DNA of 64,000 nt. Origin: Salvelinus alpinus. Taxonomy: Eukaryota; Chordata; Actinopteri; Salmoniformes; Salmonidae. Below, piece after piece: positions 47,009 to 58,190 of the stretch. A program made the position numbers and the translations under genes. The stretch spans positions 16,146,591 through 16,210,590 of the forward strand of contig NC_092092.1 of NCBI RefSeq assembly GCF_045679555.1, read 5' to 3'. Every line of letters starts with the position of its first letter. Position 1 is the first letter of the stretch. The notes under the pieces are model-generated. The model ran no database searches, was not told the DNA's origin, and saw nothing but the letters and a program-made list of their open reading frames with translations.

Positions 47009-50000
47009 AATAGGGTGCAGGCCAGGCAGCAGGCTGTTAGCCAACCTGCCAGCTTAGTGGAGTCTGCCAATAGCACAGTCAGTGTAGTCAGCTCAGCCAT
47101 ACCCATTGAGACTGTGTCTGTGCCTCGACCTAGGTTGGGCAAAACTAAACATGGCGGTGTTCGCCTTAGCAATCTTATTAGGATAAAGACCTCCTCCATT
47201 CCTGCCATCATTGAAAGAGATCGTGATACCTCACATCTCAAAATAGGGTTACTTAATGTTAGATCCCTCACTTCAAAGGCAGTCATAGTCAATGAACTAA
47301 TCACTGATCATAATCTTGATGTGATTGGCCTGACTGAAACATGGCTTAAGCCTGATGAATTTACTGTGTTAAATGAGGCCTCACCTCCTGGTTACACTAG
47401 TGACCATATCCCCCGTGCATCCCGCAAAGGCGGAGGTGTTGCTAACATTTACGATAGCAAATTTCAATTTACAAAAAAAAAAATGGCGTTTTCGTCTTTT
47501 GAGCTTCTAGTCATGAAATCTATGCAGCCTACTCAATCACTTTTTATAGCTACTGTTTACAGGCCTCCTGGGCCATATACAGCGTTCCTCTCTGAGTTTC
47601 CTGAATTCCTATCAGACCTTGTAGTCATAGCAGATCATATTCTAATTTTTGGTGATTTTAATATTCACATGGAGAAGTCCACAGACCCACTCCAAAAGTC
47701 TTTCGGAGCCATTATCGACTCAGTGGGTTTTGTCCAACATGTCTCTGGACCTACTCACTGCCACAGTCATACTCTGGACCTAGTTTTGTCCCATGGAATA
47801 AATGTTGTAGATCTTAATGTTTTTCCACATAATCCTGGACTATCGGACCACCATTTTATTACGTTTGCAATCGCAACAAATAATCTGCTCAGACCCCAAC
47901 CAAGGAGCATCAAAAGTCGTGCTATAAATTCTCAGACAACACAAAAATTCCTTGATGCCCTTCCAGACTCCTTCTGCCTACCCAAGGACGTCAGAGGACA
48001 AAAATCAGTTAACCACCTAACTGAGGAACTCAATTTAACCTTGCGCAATACCCTAGATGCAGTTGCACCCCTAAAAACGAAAAACATTTGTCATAAGAAA
48101 CTAGCTCCCTGGTATACAGAAAATACCCGAGCTTTGAAGCAAGCTTCCAGGAAATTGGAACGGAAATGGCGCCACACCAAACTGGAAGTCTTCCGACTAG
48201 CTTGGAAAGACAGTACCGTGCAGTACCGAAGAGCCCTCACTGCTGCTCGCTCATCCTACTTTTCCAACTTAATCGAGGAAAATAAGAACAATCCAAAATT
48301 TCTTTTTGATACTGTTGCGAAACTAACTAAAAAGCAGCATTCCCCAAGAGAGGATGGCTTTCACTTCAGCAGTAATAAATTCATGAACTTCTTTGAGGAA
48401 AAGATCATGACCATTAGAAAGCAAATTACGGACTCCTCTTTGAATCTGCGTATTCCTCCAGGGCTTAGCTGTCCTGGATCTGCACAGCTCTGCGAGGGCC
48501 TGGGATCGGGAGAGACACTTAAGTGTTTTAGTACTATATCTCTTGACACAATGATGAAAATAATCATGGCCTCTAAACCTTCAAGCTGCATACTGGATCC
48601 TATTCCTACTAAACTGCTGAAGGAGCTGCTTCCTGTGCTTGGCCCTCCTATGTTGAACATAATAAACAGCTCTCTATCCACCGGATGTGTACCAAACTCA
48701 CTAAAAGTGGCAGTGATAAAGCCTCTCTTGAAAAAGCCAAACCTTGACCCGGAAAATATAAAAAACTATCGGCCTATATCGAATCTTCCATTCCTCTCAA
48801 AGATTTTAGAAAAAGCTGTTGCGCAGCAACTCACTGCCTTTCTGAAGACAAATAATGTATACGAAATGCTTCAGTCTGGTTTTAGACCCCATCATAGCAC
48901 TGAGACTGCACTTGTGAAGGTGGTAAATGACCTTTTAATGGCGTCAGACCGAGGCTCTGCATCTGTCCTCGTGCTACTAGACCTTAGTGCTGCCTTTGAC
49001 ACCATCGATCACCACATTCTTTTGGAGAGACTGGAAACCCAAATTGGTCTACACGGACAAGTTCTGGCCTGGTTTAGATCTTACCTGTCGGAAAGATATC
49101 AGTTTGTCTCTGTGAATGGTCTGTCCTCTGACAAATCAACTGTACATTTCGGTGTTCCTCAAGGTTCCGTTTTAGGACCACTATTGTTTTCACTATATAT
49201 TTTACCTCTTGGGGATGTTATTCGAAAACATAATGTTAACTTTCACTGCTATGCGGATGACACACAGCTGTACATTTCAATGAAACATGGTGAAGCCCCA
49301 AAATTGCCCTCGCTAGAAGCCTGTGTTTCAGACATAAGGAAGTGGATGGCTGAAAACTTTCTACTTTTAAACTCGGACAAAACAGAGATGCTTGTTCTAG
49401 GTCCCAAGAAACAAAGAGATCTTCTGTTAAATCTGACAATTCATCTTGATGGTTGTAAAGTCGTCTCAAATAAAACTGTGAAGGACCTCGGCGTTACTCT
49501 TGACCCTGATCTCTCTTTTGACGAACATATCAAGACTGTTTCAAGGACAGCTTTTTTCCATCTACGTAACATTGCAAAAATCAGAAATTTTCTGTCCAAA
49601 AATGATGCAGAAAAATTAATCCATGCATTTGTTACTTCTAGGTTAGACTACTGCAATGCTCTACTTTCCGGCTACCCGGATAAAGCACTAAATAAACTTC
49701 AGTTAGTGCTAAATACGGCTGCTAGAATCCTGACTAGAACCAAGAAATTTGATCATATTACTCCAGTGCTAGCTTCCCTACACTGGCTTCCTGTTAAGGC
49801 AAGGGCTGATTTCAAGGTTTTACTGTTAACCTATAAAGCGTTACATGGGCTTGCTCCTACCTATCTTTCCGAGTTGGTCCTGCCGTACATACCAATACGT
49901 ACGCTACGGTCACAAGACGCAGGCCTCCTAATTGTCCCTAGAATTTCTAAGCAAACAGCGGGAGGCAGGGCTTTCTCCTATAGATCTCCATTTTTATGGA

Positions 50001-50092
50001 ACAGTCTGCCTACCCATGTGAGAGACGCAGACTCGGTCTCAACCTTTAAGTCTTTACTGAAGACTTATCTCTTCAGTAGGTCATATGATTGA
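47009..50092 (+). CDS. LINE ORF2: APE endonuclease and reverse transcriptase
   Basis: Open for 1,027 codons after the ORF1 stop. There is no in-frame ATG before codon 157 counted from a GTG at 47015, which is already inside the endonuclease domain, so the start is not conventional. Positions below count from 47015. Endonuclease, about 75-285: LLNVRSL, LTETWL (catalytic Glu108), [28 protein letters not shown]. Reverse transcriptase, about 560-800: [39 protein letters not shown] (Asp656), [22 protein letters not shown] (746-753), and [12 protein letters not shown]. The carboxy-terminal region has [25 protein letters not shown] and [13 protein letters not shown], usual for CR1/L2 proteins. All catalytic residues look intact. 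It would nick target DNA and prime cDNA synthesis from the element RNA. Confidence 0.93.
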   Translation, partial: NRVQARQQAVSQPASLVESANSTVSVVSSAIPIETVSVPRPRLGKTKHGGVRLSNLIRIKTSSIPAIIERDRDTSHLKIGLLNVRSLTSKAVIVNELITDHNLDVIGLTETWLKPDEFTVLNEASPPGYTSDHIPRASRKGGGVANIYDSKFQFTKKKMAFSSFELLVMKSMQPTQSLFIATVYRPPGPYTAFLSEFPEFLSDLVVIADHILIFGDFNIHMEKSTDPLQKSFGAIIDSVGFVQHVSGPTHCHSHTLDLVLSHGINVVDLNVFPHNPGLSDHHFITFAIATNNLLRPQPRSIKSRAINSQTTQKFLDALPDSFCLPKDVRGQKSVNHLTEELNLTLRNTLDAVAPLKTKNICHKKLAPWYTENTRALKQASRKLERKWRHTKLEVFRLAWKDSTVQYRRALTAARSSYFSNLIEENKNNPKFLFDTVAKLTKKQHSPREDGFHFSSNKFMNFFEEKIMTIRKQITDSSLNLRIPPGLSCPGSAQLCEGLGSGETLKCFSTISLDTMMKIIMASKPSSCILDPIPTKLLKELLPVLGPPMLNIINSSLSTGCVPNSLKVAVIKPLLKKPNLDPENIKNYRPISNLPFLSKILEKAVAQQLTAFLKTNNVYEMLQSGFRPHHSTETALVKVVNDLLMASDRGSASVLVLLDLSAAFDTIDHHILLERLETQIGLHGQVLAWFRSYLSERYQFVSVNGLSSDKSTVHFGVPQGSVLGPLLFSLYILPLGDVIRKHNVNFHCYADDTQLYISMKHGEAPKLPSLEACVSDIRKWMAENFLLLNSDKTEMLVLGPKKQRDLLLNLTIHLDGCKVVSNKTVKDLGVTLDPDLSFDEHIKTVSRTAFFHLRNIAKIRNFLSKNDAEKLIHAFVTSRLDYCNALLSGYPDKALNKLQLVLNTAARILTRTKKFDHITPVLASLHWLPVKARADFKVLLLTYKALHGLAPTYLSELVLPYIPIRTLRSQDAGLLIVPRISKQTAGGRAFSYRSPFLWNSLPTHVRDADSVSTFKSLLKTYLFSRSYD

Positions 50093-51731
50093 GTGTAGCC
50101 TGGCCCAGGAGTGTGAAGGTGAACGGAAAGGCTCTGGAGCAACGAACCGCCCTTGCTGTCTCTGCCAGGCCGGTTCCCCTCTCTCCACTGGGATTCTCTG
50201 CCTCTAACCCTGTTACAGGGGCTGAGTCACTGGCTTGCTGGTGCTCTTTCATGCCGTCCCTAGGAGGGGTGCGTCACTTGAGTGGGTTGAGTTACTGACG
50301 TGATCTTCCTGTCTGGGTTGGCGCCCCCCCTTGGTTTGTGCTGTGGTGGAGACCTTTGTGGGCTATACTCGGCCTTGTCTCAGGATTGTAAGTTGGTGGT
50401 TGAGGATTTCCCTCTAGTGGTGCGGGGGCTGTGCTTTGGCAAAGTGGGTGGGGTTATATCCTTCCTATTTGGCCCTGTCCGGGGGTTTCTTCGGATGGGG
50501 CCACAGTGTCTCCTGACCGCTCCTGTCTCAGCCTCCAGTATTTATGCTGCAGTAGTTTGTGTCGGGGGGCTAGGGTCAGTTGGTTACCTGGAGTACTTCT
50601 CCTGTCTTATCCAGTGTCCTGTGTGAATTTAAGTATGCTCTCTCTAATTCTCTCGTTCTCTCTTTCTCTCTGAGAACCTGAGCCCTAGGACCATACGTCA
50701 GGACTACCGGGCATGATGACACCTTGCTGTCCCCAGTCCGCCTGGCCTTGCTGCTATTCCAGTTTCAACTGTTCTGCCTGTGGTTACGGAACCCCTACCT
50801 GTCCCAGACCTGCTGTTTTCAACTCTTAATGATCGGCTATGAAAAGCCAACTGAGATTTATTCCTGATTATTATTTGACCATGCTTGTCATTTATGAACA
50901 TTTTGAAAATCTTGGCTCTCTCTAATTTTCTCCTTCTCTCTTTATTTCTCTCGGAGGACCTGAGCCCTAGGACCATACGTCGGGACTACCGGCCGTGGTG
51001 ACTCCTTGCTGTCCCCAGTCCGCCTGGCCTTGCTGCTATTCCAGTTTCAACTGTTCTGCCTGCGGTCATGGAACCCCTACCTGTCCCAGACCTGCTGTTT
51101 TCAACTCTTAATGATCGGCTATGAAAAGCCAACTGAGATTTATTCCTGATTATTATTTGACCATGCTTGTCATTTATGGAAATTTTGAAAATCTTGGCTC
51201 TCTCTAATTTTCTCCTTCTCTCTTTCTTTCTCTCGGAGGACCTGGGCCCTAGGACCATGCGTCGGGACTGCCGCCCGTGGTGACTCCTTGCTGTCCCCAG
51301 TCCGCCTGGCCTTGCTGCTATTCCAGTTTCAGCTGTTCTGCCTGCGGTTATGGAACCGCCACCTGTCCCAGACCTGTTGTTTTTCAACTCTTGATGATCG
51401 GCTATGAAAAGCCAACTGAAAATTATTCATGATTATTATTTGACCATGCTTGTCACTTATGAACATTTTTGAACATCTTGGCATAGTTCTGTTATAATCT
51501 CCACCCGGCACAGCCAGAAGAGGACTGGCCACCCCTCATAGCCTGGTTCCTCTCTAGGTTTCTTCCTAGGTTTTGGCCTTTCTAGGGAGTTTTTCCTAGC
51601 CACCGTGCTTCTACACCTGCATTACTAGCTGTTTGGGGTTATAGGCTGGGTGTCTGTACAGCACTTCGAGATATTAGCTGATGTACGAAGGGCTATATAA
51701 AATAAAATTGATTGATTGATTGATTGAAATT
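50093..51731 (+). other. LINE 3' untranslated region and tail
   Basis: Follows the ORF2 TGA. The first 540 bp look unique. Then come three tandem copies of a 282-bp segment. The terminal 250 bp (CAGCCAGAAGAGGACTGGCC, TAGGTTTCTTCCTAGGTTTT, CTGTACAGCACTTCGAGATA, GATGTACGAAGGGCTATATA) is the conserved 3' end, presumably recognised by the ORF2 protein, and ends in ATTG repeats. Open frames at 50089-50673 on the plus strand and 50704-51532 on the minus strand are chance frames in this region. Confidence 0.85.
50638..51480 (+). repeat. 282-bp tandem triplication in the LINE 3' UTR
   Basis: GAGCCCTAGGACCATACGTC occurs at about 50681 and again 282 bp on; a diverged form (GGGCCCTAGGACCATGCGTC) lies a further 282 bp on. 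Each copy runs from a CT-rich stretch (TCTCTCTAATTTTCTCCTTC) to GACCATGCTTGTCATTTATG. The third copy is the most diverged (for example GAAAATTATTCATGATTATT). Confidence 0.92.
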
Positions 51732-53495
51732 GATACACTGTAATGTCTTAGAGTGGGTCCTATCCAGGATAGACTGTAATGTCTGAGAGTGGGTCCTATC
51801 CAGGATACACTGTAATGTCTGAGAGTGGGTCCTATCCAGGATAGACTGTAATGTCTGAGAGTGGGTCCTATCCAGGATAGACTGTAATGTCTTATAGTGG
51901 GTCCTATCCAGGATAGACTCTAACAATGTATTAGAGTGGGACCTATCCAGGATATACTGTAATGTCTTATAGTGGGTCCTATCCAGGATACACTGTAATG
52001 TCTTAGAGTGGGTCCTATCCAGGATACACTGTAATGTCTTGGAGTGGGTCCTATCCAAGATACACTGTAATGTCTTAGAGTGGGTCCTATCCAGGATAGA
52101 CTCTAACAATGTATTAGAGTGGGACCAATCCAGGATACACTGTAATGTCTGAGAGTGGGACCTATCCAGGATACACTGTAATGTCTTAGAGTGGGTCCTA
52201 TCCAGGATACTCTGTAATGTCTGAGAGTGGGTCCTATCCAGGATAGACTGTAATGTCTGAGAGTGGGTCCTATCCAGGATACACTGTAATGTCTTAGAGT
52301 GGGTCCTATCCAGGATAGACTGTAATGTCTGAGAGTGGGTCCTATCCAGGATACACTGTAATGTCTGAGAGTGGGTCCTATCCAGGATAGACTGTAATGT
52401 CTGAGAGTGGGTCCTATCCAGGATAGACTGTAATGTCTTATAGTGGGTCCTATCCAGGATAGACTCTAACAATGTATTAGAGTGGGACCTATCCAGGATA
52501 TACTGTAATGTCTTATAGTGGGTCCAATCCAGGATACACTGTAATGTCTTAGAGTGGGTCCTATCCAGGATACACTGTAATGTCTTGGAGTGGGTCCTAT
52601 CCAAGATACACTGTAATGTCTTAGAGTGGGTCCTATCCAGGATAGACTCTAACAATGTATTAGAGTGGGACCTATCCAGGATACACTGTAATGTCTTAGA
52701 GTGGGTCCTATCCAGGATACACTGTAATGTCTTAGAGTGGGACCTATCCAGGATACACTGTAATGTCTTAGAGTGGGTCCTATCCAAGATAGACTCTAAC
52801 AATGTATTAGAGTGGGACCTATCCAGGATACACTGTAATGTCTTAGAGTGGGTCCTATCCAAGATACACTGCAATGTCTCAGAGTGGGACCTATCCAGGA
52901 TACACTGTAATGTCTTAGAGTGGGACCTATCCAGGATAGACTGTAATGTCTTATAGTGGGTCCTATCCAGGATAGACTCTAACAATGTATTAGAGTGGGA
53001 CCTATCCAGGATATACTGTAATGTCTTATAGTGGGTCCAATCCAGGATACACTGTAATGTCTTAGAGTGGGTCCTATCCAGGATACACTGTAATGTCTTG
53101 GAGTGGGTCCTATCCAAGATACACTGTAATGTCTTAGAGTGGGTCCTATCCAGGATAGACTCTAGCAATGTATTAGAGTGGGACCTATCCAGGATACACT
53201 GTAATGTCTTAGAGTGGGTCCTATCCAGGATACACTGTAATGTCTTAGAGTGGGACCTATCCAGGATACACTGTAATGTCTTAGAGTGGGTCCTATCCAA
53301 GATAGACTCTAACAATGTATTAGAGTGGGACCTATCCAGGATACACTGTAATGTCTTAGAGTGGGTCCTATCCAAGATACACTGCAATGTCTCAGAGTGG
53401 GACCTATCCAGGATACACTGTAATGTCTTAGAGTGGGACCTATCCAGGATACACTGTAATGTCTTAGAGTGGGACCTATCCAGGACAGACTCTAA
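51732..53495. repeat. 36-bp array K, right part
   Basis: About 48 further copies after the LINE insertion, starting GATACACTGTAATGTC. Units here carry markers rare or absent on the left (CTTGGAGTGG, CCTATCCAAGATAC, GGGTCCAATCC, GACTCTAGCAATG). A block of several hundred bp is duplicated within it: CTTGGAGTGGGTCC occurs near 52047, 52585 and 53097. The 604-codon minus frame and the plus frames are repeat artefacts. The final unit is GGACAGACTCTAACA, directly joined to array L. Confidence 0.95.
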
Positions 53496-55837
53496 CAGAG
53501 AGAACATAATACTCCCTCACATCCCCCCCAGCCTAGAGACAGAGAGAACATAACGCCCCTCACATCCTCCCAAGCCTAGAGAGAACATAACGCCCCTCAC
53601 ATCCTCCCCAGCCCAGAGAGAACATAATGCCCCCTCACATCCTCCCCAGCCCAGAGAGAACATAATGCCCCTCACATCCTCCCCAGCCCAGAGAGAACAT
53701 AATGCCCCTCACATCCTCCCCAGCCCAGAGAGAACATAATTCCCCCTCACGTCCTCCCAAGCCTAGAGAGAACATAATGCCCCTCACATCCTCCCCAGCC
53801 TAGAGAGAACATAATGCCCCCTCACATCCTCCCCAGCCTAGAGAGAACATAATGCCCCTCACATCCTCCCCAGCCCAGAGAGAACATAATGCCCCTCACA
53901 TCCACCCCAGCCCAGAGAGAACATAATGTCCCCTCACATCCTCCCCAGTCTAGAGAGAACATAATGCCCCCTCACATCCTCCCCAGCCTAGAGAGAACAT
54001 AATGTCCCCTCACATCCCCCCCAGCCCAGAGAGAACATAATGTCCCCTCACATCCTCCCCAGCCCAGAGACACAGAGAACATAATGCCCCCTCACATCCT
54101 CCCCAGCCTAGAGAGAACATAATGCCCCTCACATCCTCCCCAGCCCAGAGAGAACATAATGCCCCCTCACATCCTCCCCAGCCTAGAGAGAACATAATGC
54201 CCCCTCACATCCTCCCCAGCCTAGAGAGAACATAATGCCCCTCACATCCTCCCCAGCCCAGAGAGAACATAATGCCCCTCACATCCTCCCCAGCCCAGAG
54301 AGAACATAATACCCCCTCACATCCTCCCCAGCCCAGAGAGAACATAATGCCCCTCACATCCTCCCCAGCCCAGAGAGAACATAATGCCCCTCACATCCTC
54401 CCCAGCCCAGAGAGAACATAATGCTCCCTCACATCCTCCCCAGCCTAGAGAGAACATAATGCCCCCTCACGTCCTCCCCAGCCCAGAGACACGGAGAAAA
54501 TAATGCCCCTCACATCCACCCCAGCCCAGAGAGAACATAATGTTCACTCACATCCTCCCCAGCCCAGAGAGAACATAATGTCCCCTCACATCCTCCCCAG
54601 CCCAGAGACAGAGAGAACATAATGCACCTCACATCCTCCCCAGCCCAGAGACAGAGAGAACATAATGCACCTCACATCCTCCCCAGCCCAGAGACACAGA
54701 GAACATAATGTCCCCTCACATCCTCCCCAGTCCAGAGAGAACATAATTCCCCCTCGAATCCTCCCCAGCCCAGAGACACAGAGAACATAATGCACCTCAC
54801 ATCCTTCCCAGCCCAGAGAGAACATAAATACCCTCACATCCTCCCCAGCCCAGAGAGAACATAATGTCCCTCACATCCTCCCCAGCCCAGCTCAGAGAGA
54901 ACATAATGCCCCTCACATCCTCCCCAGCCCAGAGAGAACATAATGCTCCCTCACATCCTCCCCAGCCCAGAGAGAACATCATCCCCTTCACATCCTCCCC
55001 AGCCCAGCCCAGAGAGAACATCATCCCCCTCACATCCTCCCCAGCCCAGAGAGAACATAATACTCCCTCACATCCTCCCCAGCCCAGAGACACAGAGAAC
55101 ATAATGCCCCCTCACATCCTCCCCAGCCCAGAGAGAACATAATGCCCCCTCACATCCTCCCCAGCCCAGAGAGAACATAATGCCCCTCACATCCTCCCCA
55201 GCCTAGAGAGAACATAATTCCCCCTCACATCCTCCCCAGCCCAGAGAGAACATAACGCCCCTCACATCCTGCCCAGCCCAGAGAGAACATAATGCCCCCT
55301 CACATCCTCCCCAGCCCAGAGAGAACATAATTTCCCCTCACGTCTGCCCCAGCCCAGAGACACGGAAAACATAATGCTCCTCACATCTTCCCCAGGCCAG
55401 AGAGAACATAATGTTCACTCACATCCTCCCCAGCCCAGAGAGAACATAATGTCCCCTCACATCCTCCCCAGCCTAGAGAGAACATAATGCCCCTCACATC
55501 CTCCCCAGCCCAGAGAGAACATAATGTTCACTCACATCCCCCCCAGCCCAGAGAGAACATAATGCCCCCTCGAATCCTCCCCAGTCCAGAGACAGAGAGA
55601 ACATAATGTCCCCTCACATCCTCCCCAGTCCAGAGAGAACATAATTCCCCCTCGAATCCTCCCCAGCCCAGAGACACAGAGAACATAATGCACCTCACAT
55701 CCTCCCCAGCCCAGAGATAACATAATTACCCTCACATCCTCCCCAGCCCAGAGAGAACATAATGTCCCCTCACATCCTCCCCAGCCCAGAGAGAACATAA
55801 CGCCCATCACATCCTACCCATCCCAGAGACAGACGGA
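53496..55837. repeat. 37/38-bp minisatellite array L, about 62 copies
   Basis: The unit GAGAGAACATAATGCCCCTC then ACATCCTCCCCAGCCCA. A fourth or fifth C before TCAC changes the length, and CAGAGACACAGAG or CAGAGACAGAGAG units add bases. Because units differ by one base, no long frame is open, unlike the neighbouring arrays. Confidence 0.95.
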
Positions 55838-56465
55838 GCTAGCTCTAACCATGATCTTAATGACGAGTCACAGAGCTCTAACCATGATCTTAATGACGAG
55901 TCACAGAGCTCTAACCATGATCTTAATGATGAGTCACCAAGCTCTAACCATGATCTTAATGATGAGTCACAGAGCTCTAACCATGATCTTAATGACGAGT
56001 CACAGAGCTCTAACCATGATCTTAATGATGAGTCACAGAGCTCTAACCATGATCTTAATGACGAGTCACAGAGCTCTAACCATGATCTTAATGATGAGTC
56101 ACAGAGCTCTAACCATGATCTTAATGACGAGTCACAGAGCTCTAACCATGATCTTAATGACGAGTCACAGAGCTCTAACCATGATCTTAATGACGAGTCA
56201 CAGGGCTCTAACCATGATCTTAATGACGAGTCACAGAGCTCTAACCATGATCTTAATGACGAGTCACAGAGCTCTAACCATGATCTTAATGACGAGTCAC
56301 AGAGCTCTAACCATGATCTTAATGACGAGTCACAGAGCTCTAACCATGATCTTAATGATGAGTCACAGAGCTCTAACCATGATCTTAATGATGAGTCACA
56401 GAGCTCTAACGATGATCTTAATGACGAGTCACAGAGCTCTAAACATGATCTTAATGATGAGTCAC
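55838..56465. repeat. 33-bp minisatellite array M, 19 copies
   Basis: The unit AGAGCTCTAACCATGATCTT plus AATGACGAGTCAC. The only frequent variant is GACGAGTCAC versus GATGAGTCAC. Open through its length because 33 is 11 codons. No other evidence for coding. Confidence 0.95.
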
Positions 56466-56504
56466 CCTATAATGTTGAGACCATTATACTCTCTCCCTTC
56501 TACT

Positions 56505-56768
56505 GAGGAACGCTGGTCTGTTAATTTAACTGATGCTGCTACTGAAGAACTCTGGTCTGTTAATATAACTGATGCTGCTACTGAGGAACGCTGGTCTGTT
56601 AATATAACTGATGCTGCTACTGAGGAACGCTGGTCTGTTAATATAACTGATGCTGCTACTGAGGAACGCTGGTCTGTTAATATAACTGATGCTGCTACTG
56701 AGGAACGCTGGTCTGTTAATATAACTGATGCTGCTACTGAGGAACGCTGGTCTGTTAATATAACTGGT
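56505..56768. repeat. 39-bp minisatellite array N, nearly seven copies
   Basis: The unit ACTGAGGAACGCTGGTCTGT plus TAATATAACTGATGCTGCT. The first two units have TTAATTTAAC and GAAGAACTCTGG. Ends with GGTACCACGG and a doubled ATGATGCTGCCTGGAGGA-like sequence (about 56775-56812). Confidence 0.94.
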
Positions 56769-57160
56769 ACCACGGATGCTGCCTGGAGGAATGATGCTGC
56801 CTGGAGGAATGATCAAAGAAGCTGATGCTTTATTTGCTGCTTTAAACATGTGTCCCAAATGGCACCCTATTCCCTTTATAGTGCACTTCTTTCTGGTTTA
56901 AAAAATTGTGCGCTATATAGGTAGTAGGATGCCATTAGGGATGCAGGCAATTAATAAAGCTATTCTAAGGTTTTGGAGAACGTACAGCAGCAGTCACAGC
57001 TGACTAATTCAATAACACAGTCGTTGAGTCATGCTGTTCATTAAGATAATACCTATAATTTAAATGGAATATGGAAACTGGTGATATTAGTTGATGTGTT
57101 TTCTCTGCTCCACGTCAGACTGCGCCCTCGTGAGCGAGGGATGGAAAGATGGTGGAGGGA
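56769..57160. other. Gene-free interval with a dispersed salmonid repeat
   Basis: TGTCCCAAATGGCACCCTAT at 56850-56869, followed by TCCCTTTATAGTGCACTTCT, and the inverse end GCGCTATATAGGTAGTAGGA then TGCCATTAGGGATGCA at about 56909-56945, mark another copy of the repeat that seeded array B. The rest (56946-57160) shows no gene. Confidence 0.65.
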
Positions 57161-57420
57161 AGCAGGGATGAAGAGAGGGAGTGGGTTTAGAGATGTATAG
57201 AGGGAGTGGGGGATGAAGAGAGGGAGTGGGTTTAGAGATGTATAGAGGGAGTGGGGGATGAAGAGAGGGAGTGGGTTTAGAGATGTATAGAGGGAGTGGG
57301 GGATGAAGAGAGGGAGTGGGTTTAGAGATGTATAGAGGGAGTGGGGGATGAAGAGAGGGAGTGGGTTTAGAGATGTATAGAGGGAGTGAGGGATGAAGAG
57401 AGGGAGTGGGTTTAGAGATT
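57161..57420. repeat. 45-bp minisatellite array O, six copies
   Basis: The unit GAGGGAGTGGGTTTAGAGAT, GTATAGAGGGAGTGGGGGAT, GAAGA. Copies are nearly identical. Polypurine-rich on the plus strand; the minus-strand frame is an artefact. Confidence 0.94.
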
Positions 57421-57538
57421 GAGGCGTTACCTGAGGCCTGGGATGTGATAACCTCATTATTCAGAACAGTCCTATGATGTTAAACCTCACTGGGTCTGCA
57501 TGGGGAGAAGGGTAATTAGAAACAGCAACAGTGGAACT

Positions 57539-57552
57539 GGTGTGTGTGTGTG

Positions 57553-57619
<67 letters not shown>
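57539..57619. repeat. (TG)n microsatellite
   Basis: About 40 TG dinucleotides with one GC interruption near 57558. Ordinary vertebrate microsatellite. Confidence 0.98.
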
Positions 57620-57620
<1 letters not shown>

Positions 57621-57719
57621 TGCCCTAAAGACACACAGGGCCTTTGAGTCACTAAATGTTCCATTTAGACCAGTCAGTCCATAGCTTAGGAAGACATGAC
57701 ACACAGAAACCCTGTGTCT

Positions 57720-58190
57720 ATGTTTGTGTTGCTTCACAGTCCCCGCTGTTCCATAAGGTGTTTTTTAATCTGTTTTTTAAATCTGATTCTCCTGCTGCAT
57801 CAGTTACCTGATGTGGAATAGAGTTCCATGTAGTCATGGCTCTATGTAGTACTGTGCGCCTCCCATAGTCTGTTCTGGACTTGGGGACTGGGAAGAGACC
57901 TCTGGTGGCATGTCTTGTGGGGTATGAATGGGTGTCTGAGCTGTGTGCTAGTAGTTAAAACAGACAGCTTGGTGCTTTCAACATGTCAATACCTCTCACA
58001 AATACAAGTAGTGATGAAGTCAATCTCTCCTCCACTTTGAGCCAGGAGAGATTGACATGCATATTATTAATATTAGCTTTCCATGTACATTTAAGGGCCG
58101 GCAGTGATGACCTGTTCTGGGCCAACTGCAATTTTCCTAACTCCCTATTTAGGGCACCTGACCACACGACTGAACAGTAGTCAAGGTGCA
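57720..58190 (-). pseudogene. LINE ORF2 carboxy-terminal region
   Basis: The minus-strand translation after the 51-bp array reads LHLDYCSVVWSGALNRELGK, LQLAQNRSS, NMHVNLSWLKVEERLTSSLL and FVRGIDMLKAPSCLF. It then hits TAA at 57955-57957, where related copies appear to have AAA (Lys). Beyond the stop the same frame continues with LLAHSSDTHSYPTRHATRGL, RTDYGRRTVLHRAMTTWNSI and PHQVTDAA. This is the end of a non-LTR ORF2 protein, of a different family from the LINE at 46.4-51.7 kb. Its upstream part is array P (58191-60625) and, beyond that, endonuclease sequence on the same strand. Confidence 0.82.

Larger units (their letters stand above)
46381..51731 (+). mobile_element. 5.35-kb LINE (CR1/L2-like) inserted in array K
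   Basis: A 5'-truncated non-LTR retrotransposon: ORF1 with an SGNH esterase-like domain, ORF2 with endonuclease and reverse transcriptase, a 1.6-kb 3' untranslated region with an internal triplication, and a short ATTG-repeat tail (51707-51727) in place of poly(A). It splits the 36-bp array. The flanking array ends GGATA on the left and resumes GATACACTG on the right, so any target-site duplication is only GATA (46377-46380 and 51732-51735). This is compatible with L2-like elements. ORF2 is open over its full length, suggesting a young copy. Confidence 0.93.

Noticed and set aside
50089..50673. Small plus-strand frames after LINE ORF2
   Set aside because: They sit in the LINE 3' untranslated region, have no recognisable domain and overlap each other.
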